64,000 nt of DNA. Origin: Candidatus Gastranaerophilales bacterium (GTDB lineage: Bacteria; Cyanobacteriota; Vampirovibrionia; Gastranaerophilales; Gastranaerophilaceae). The stretch lies in assembly GCA_944325555.1 (NCBI GenBank), contig CALVAN010000008.1:1-64000 (forward strand), in the 5' to 3' direction. The translations under genes and the position numbers were made by a program. This document shows positions 59,981-64,000 of the stretch, one piece after another. Position 1 is the stretch's first letter; each line of letters begins with the position of its first letter. Below the pieces are notes generated by a model, which saw only the letters and a program-made list of their open reading frames with translations, had not been told where the DNA came from and made no database searches.

Positions 59981-60622
59981 ATGGACAGACGAAATTTTAT
60001 AAAAAATACAATTATTGCCGCTGCAGGTGCTGTTGTTATTGGTGCGTCAGCAGGGTGTGCAGATAATAGAATCATAAAAGGAGATAAACATATGAAGATA
60101 CTTGTGATTACCGGAAGTCCGAGAAAAAACGGAAATTCCAATACGCTCGCTGACAATTTTATAAAAGGTGCGCAGGAAGCAGGACATAACGTAGTGCGTT
60201 TTGATTCCGCCTTCAAAGATGTTCACCACTGCGTTGCCTGCAACAAATGCGGTATGAACGGACAATGCGTATTTAAAGACGACTTTGAATTTGTAAAAGC
60301 AAATATCGTTGATGCGGATGCTGTAGTATTTGTCACTCCTATGTATTATTTCGGCATTTCTGCGCAGATTAAAGCTGTAATAGACAGATTTTATGCTATT
60401 AACGGACAAATCCATGTTCCTAAAAAGGCCGTGTTGCTTATGACATATGCTGATACCTCAACAAAAGAAGCACAGCCTATCATAAACCATTATGAAGCGT
60501 TGTTAAATTACCTCGGCTGGTCTGATGCTGGAAAAGTTATAGCTTCTGGTGTTTGGACGGCAGGGGATGTAAACAATACCCAATATCCAAAACAGGCTTA
60601 TGAGTTAGGCAAAAATATATAA
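59981..60622 (+). CDS. NAD(P)H-dependent FMN oxidoreductase with Tat-type lipoprotein leader
   Basis: 213 aa. The N-terminus MDRRNFIKNTIIAAAGAVVI then GASAGC combines a twin-arginine motif (RRNFIK) with a lipobox-like AGC, so the protein should be exported folded with its flavin and perhaps lipid-anchored. The body is flavodoxin-like: ILVITGSPRKNGNSNTLADN (FMN phosphate loop), HHCVACNKCGMNGQC (four-cysteine segment of the iron-sulfur-flavoprotein relatives) and FVTPMYYFGISAQIKAVIDR. It probably reduces quinones or other small acceptors outside the cytoplasm. It is followed 9 nt later by the truncated leader gene. Confidence 0.85.
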   Translation: MDRRNFIKNTIIAAAGAVVIGASAGCADNRIIKGDKHMKILVITGSPRKNGNSNTLADNFIKGAQEAGHNVVRFDSAFKDVHHCVACNKCGMNGQCVFKDDFEFVKANIVDADAVVFVTPMYYFGISAQIKAVIDRFYAINGQIHVPKKAVLLMTYADTSTKEAQPIINHYEALLNYLGWSDAGKVIASGVWTAGDVNNTQYPKQAYELGKNI

Positions 60623-60631
60623 GGTATGTTT

Positions 60632-60685
60632 ATGGCGAAAAAAGTTATAAATATTTTACTTTTAGCAGTTTTAATAATTGTCTGA
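60632..60685 (+). pseudogene. Severed signal-peptide start of the cyclophilin-like gene
   Basis: After AAGG, ATG at 60632 opens MAKKVINILLLAVLII, a typical signal peptide or anchor, but translation hits TGA three codons into the inserted 174-nt repeat. If the repeat plus a 4-nt AATT flank is removed, the frame continues directly into IAGFALHNGISSN and the cyclophilin-like domain downstream. Confidence 0.8.
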
Positions 60686-60853
60686 GTGGGACCTCGCTTG
60701 TAGGAGTGGTACACGGAGTGCGAGTGGCGCCGAGTCTAGCATCTTACGGAAGTGACCCCATGCACTTGTTGCGGGTACCCTTGTTATATAGCCAATATTG
60801 TACTTGTTTATTGTACCCGTTCAATAAGTTGTCGGGGTCAGTTGACTATATGA
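60680..60853. repeat. 174-nt dispersed structured repeat, copy C, inserted in a gene
   Basis: Nearly identical to copy A (6246-6419). It is flanked by AATT on both sides (60676-60679 and 60854-60857), a possible 4-nt target duplication. The hairpin arms CGGGTAC/GTACCCG are at 60772-60778 and 60813-60819. The insertion point lies inside the hydrophobic stretch of a signal peptide. Confidence 0.92.
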
Positions 60854-60932
60854 AATTATTGCAGGATTTGCCTTACATAACGGAATCTCTTCAAATTCAG
60901 AACCTTTGTATGCGCAGGAAGGGAACACAAAA

Positions 60933-61292
60933 ATGAAAGTAAAAATGAGTTTTAACAATAACGAAGTAATTATTAACATGTATGACAATCCTGCATCTGA
61001 GCAGGTTATTGCACTTTTGCCGGCGGAATTTCACTTCAGTGATTTTGCGGGTGAAGAAAAGATTACTAATTTTTCTAAACCTCTAAGCCTTGATAATGCA
61101 CAGAGAGGAATGGTTGCAACTGCTGGAAAAATGTTCATTTATGCACCGTGGGGCAATATGGGTATTTTTTATAAAGACCACGGGCATACAATGGATAAAA
61201 GTCTTATTCCTCTCGGCGAAGTTGAAAGCGGACTTGAATATTTAAGGTCGCAAAAAAGTGATTTCAAGGCAAAGTTGGAGATAATAAAATAA
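60933..61292 (+). CDS. Cyclophilin-like fold protein (leader removed by repeat insertion)
   Basis: 119 aa from the internal ATG at 60933, which has AGGAAGGG upstream at a workable distance; the frame is open back to the repeat. The domain (MSFNNNEVIINMYDNPASEQ, LPAEFHFSDFAGEEKI, PWGNMGIFYKD, IPLGEVESGLEYL) matches the small bacterial cyclophilin-like family, which lacks proven isomerase activity and is often found beside flavodoxins and aldo/keto reductases. The domain is intact, so a cytoplasmic form may still be made, while the original version was exported. Confidence 0.75.
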   Translation: MKVKMSFNNNEVIINMYDNPASEQVIALLPAEFHFSDFAGEEKITNFSKPLSLDNAQRGMVATAGKMFIYAPWGNMGIFYKDHGHTMDKSLIPLGEVESGLEYLRSQKSDFKAKLEIIK

Positions 61293-61314
61293 GGCGTAAA
61301 AAACGCCTTATTTT

Positions 61315-61316
<2 letters not shown>
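61288..61316. terminator. Bidirectional terminator
   Basis: The 10-bp stem AATAAGGCGT/ACGCCTTATT (61288-61297 with 61303-61312) has a 5-nt loop and a T-run. It includes the TAA stop of the cyclophilin-like gene and faces the convergent aldo/keto reductase. Confidence 0.88.
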
Positions 61317-62420
<1,104 letters not shown>

Positions 62421-62437
62421 CTGGCTTCAATACCGTT

Positions 62438-63367
62438 TTACAGGAAGTTTCGTTGTTTTAAAGTAAAGCCGTTTGTTCCGTCTGCGGCTTCGGGTTGTCT
62501 GATTATTACTTTTCCGCTGCAGGGCATAATAGCGTCTTCTTCAATAATTTCTCCTACGCTGTCTGCAACAATTGTACCTGATTTAGGATTTTTAACCGAA
62601 TCTATATGGCCTATAATATCTGCATCTGCATCCGAGTATTCAAAAGCCAAGTCAGTATTTTCCATAGTGCAGTTTACAAGTTTTAAGTTTTTGCAGTAGC
62701 ACAGGGGCTGAGTGCCGATAATTCTGCAATTTATCAACGTCAGGTTTTCGGAAAACCAGCCTAAATATTCACCTTTTACAACGGAATTTTCCACAAGAAC
62801 GTTTTTGCTATGCCAGAAGGCATCTTTTGTATCGAGGTTAGAATCCGTTATATGAAGATTATTCATATACTGAAACGAATATTTGCCTGTCATTGTCAGG
62901 TTTTTTATTTCGACATTATTGGTTTCAAACAAAAAATACATTGAATCAATTGTCGAATCCTCAATTTTTATATCACTGCATTTCCAGCCGAATTCCGGAG
63001 AAACGATATTGCTGCCTTTTACCAGTATGTTTTTGCATTCTCTGAGACATTTTACACCGTCTATTTTGCAGCCGTTTATCTCGCCGTCCGTGCAGTACCA
63101 CAGAGGTGCCCTTGTTTTATCATCCATTGATGAATTTATGAGGCTGAATTTTTGTGCGTGCCACATGGGATAGCGCAATGAAAAAGAACAGTTTTTTACT
63201 TTGTAGTTTCTTCCTTCTTTAAGGACTGATTCACCGTCGGCTTCGCCTGCAAATGTGCAGTTTATAACCTCTGTATCTTTTATGTTGTACAGGGCTCGTT
63301 CTTCATCGAAGGTTTGATTTTCTATTTTTTTTGTTTTTAGTTCTTTTGTTATCGGAGTAGGCTGCAT
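62438..63367 (-). CDS. DUF3737 beta-helix protein
   Basis: 309 aa from the ATG at 63367, which has AAAGGAGG 7 nt upstream; the frame is open further up without a signal. It has ~18 short right-handed beta-helix rungs, e.g. VINCTFAGEADG, VKNCSFSLRYPMWHAQKFSL, INGCKIDGVKCLRECKNILV and LINCRIIGTQPLCYCKNLKL. This matches the DUF3737 family, of unknown activity, frequently next to aldo/keto reductases and alpha/beta hydrolases in gut bacteria. No signal peptide, so it is cytoplasmic. Confidence 0.88.
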   Translation of the reverse strand: MQPTPITKELKTKKIENQTFDEERALYNIKDTEVINCTFAGEADGESVLKEGRNYKVKNCSFSLRYPMWHAQKFSLINSSMDDKTRAPLWYCTDGEINGCKIDGVKCLRECKNILVKGSNIVSPEFGWKCSDIKIEDSTIDSMYFLFETNNVEIKNLTMTGKYSFQYMNNLHITDSNLDTKDAFWHSKNVLVENSVVKGEYLGWFSENLTLINCRIIGTQPLCYCKNLKLVNCTMENTDLAFEYSDADADIIGHIDSVKNPKSGTIVADSVGEIIEEDAIMPCSGKVIIRQPEAADGTNGFTLKQRNFL

Positions 63368-63383
63368 ATAATAATCCTCCTTT

Positions 63384-64000
63384 TTATACTGCTTCAGCAA
63401 GACAAAAGTGATTTTGAACACAGTCAAGGATTGTTTTGGCGTATTCATTGTGCTTTCCATAGAAAATGTGCGAGGCATTTTCTACCTCTATTACCTGATT
63501 GTGCTTAGGATCCTTTGTCCAAGAGTTTAGTGTTTCCATAAACCCTTTCGGGCTGTCGCCCGTTACGGAATCTTTTGAGCCGATAATAAAGGAGCCGTTA
63601 GGCTTTATGTTGTAGAGCGAATCTGTCTCACCTTCTCCGCTTAATACGGGGCAGTTTTTTAGGTTATCCGCATTGTAAAAGCCTAAAACAGTATTAGCTG
63701 TCATCGGTGAAAAACCGCCGAACATAAACGGCAGAATGTCATCACCTCTGCCTGCTTCAACCCGGCTCTTTGCCGTTTCAAAACAGGTGTTGATATTTGG
63801 CATAACGTTCCACCAGTGCATTATGTCCACCGGAGATGAAACAATAAAATAGTCCACAAAATTATCAGGTGTATTGCCAAGATAGTGTATAATTTTGTTC
63901 GACCCGAGCGAATGTCCGGCAAGGATTATGTTTTTAAAGCCCATTTTTTCTTTTGCGTATTTAACATAGCTTTCGACATCCTCGTAAACCATGTTGAAAT
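63384..64000 (-). CDS. Alpha/beta hydrolase, 5' end outside the window
   Basis: At least 202 aa; the frame stays open to the window edge, so the N-terminus with the first strands is missing. It has the nucleophile elbow GHSLGS (Ser), FIIGSKDSVTGD for the acid and ENASHIFYGKHNEYA with the catalytic His, and resembles DUF1749-type esterases. Possibly carboxylesterase activity on small esters. It is 17 nt upstream of the DUF3737 gene and in one operon with it. Confidence 0.85.
   Translation of the reverse strand, partial: FNMVYEDVESYVKYAKEKMGFKNIILAGHSLGSNKIIHYLGNTPDNFVDYFIVSSPVDIMHWWNVMPNINTCFETAKSRVEAGRGDDILPFMFGGFSPMTANTVLGFYNADNLKNCPVLSGEGETDSLYNIKPNGSFIIGSKDSVTGDSPKGFMETLNSWTKDPKHNQVIEVENASHIFYGKHNEYAKTILDCVQNHFCLAEAV

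Overview
The window is a low-GC bacterial chromosome segment with about 59 genes or gene fragments, read in both directions and closely packed. I saw no rRNA, tRNA, phage, plasmid or CRISPR feature. The best guess for the source is a gut member of the non-photosynthetic sister lineage of Cyanobacteria (Vampirovibrionia/Melainabacteria, order Gastranaerophilales). The reasons are a ribosomal protein S5 whose core reads like the cyanobacterial form, a prepilin with the leader FTLAETLITLMVIGVIAVM that I associate with this group, and many unrecognised membrane proteins. This placement is inference from memory, not from a search.

Layout. 1-6.2 kb: SLC45/sucrose-type transporter, two-subunit iron-sulfur L-serine dehydratase, pseudouridine synthase plus bioD, DegT/DnrJ aminotransferase. 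6.2-11.1 kb: first copy of a 174-nt repeat, a tandem-HTH protein, a GH13-like glucan enzyme, then a 930-nt repeat-rich gap with the second copy. 10.7-13.6 kb: glyoxalase divergent from a gshB-gshA glutathione operon. 13.8-15.5 kb: GH57 branching-type enzyme. 15.6-19.2 kb: orphan histidine kinase, orphan sugar ABC permease, HNH nuclease and an unknown acidic protein. 19.4-23.3 kb: prepilin, HDOD protein, FtsX, FtsE and a WecG/TagA glycosyltransferase on the minus strand. 23.5-29.4 kb: chemosensory cluster (HD protein, CheA with fused receiver, membrane methyl-accepting protein, double CheW). 29.6-34.0 kb: two tandem membrane proteins (GT-C-like) whose first 1148 bp look identical. 34.0-37.1 kb: a probable cobalamin riboswitch followed by three unrecognised genes. 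37.7-45.1 kb: secreted NTF2-like protein, dipeptide ABC ATPase, lytic transglycosylase, a 51-aa ORF, GIY-YIG protein, Dus and a secreted TPR protein. 45.4-48.3 kb: rpsE-rpmD-rplO-secY as a short isolated piece of the spc operon. 48.5-59.8 kb: several unknown membrane proteins, a GAF-GGDEF diguanylate cyclase, RmuC, TcdA, an HD phosphohydrolase and Ffh. 60-64 kb: a redox/detoxification cluster (Tat-lipoprotein flavoprotein, cyclophilin-like protein, aldo/keto reductase, DUF3737, alpha/beta hydrolase) carrying the third repeat copy.

Most interesting signals. (1) The 174-nt repeat occurs three times. It has a long internal hairpin with a compensatory base-pair change between copies, and one copy sits inside a signal-peptide coding sequence, so it is mobile and structured. 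(2) A B12-type riboswitch precedes a three-gene operon of unrecognised proteins, not a known cobalamin gene. (3) The tandem GT-C-like genes share an exact 5' half that begins at the start codon and stops abruptly, which suggests gene conversion or modular exchange. (4) rpsE-rpmD-rplO-secY lacks its usual neighbours on both sides. (5) Two intergenic stretches end in strong terminators with no gene in front of them and are candidate small RNA genes.
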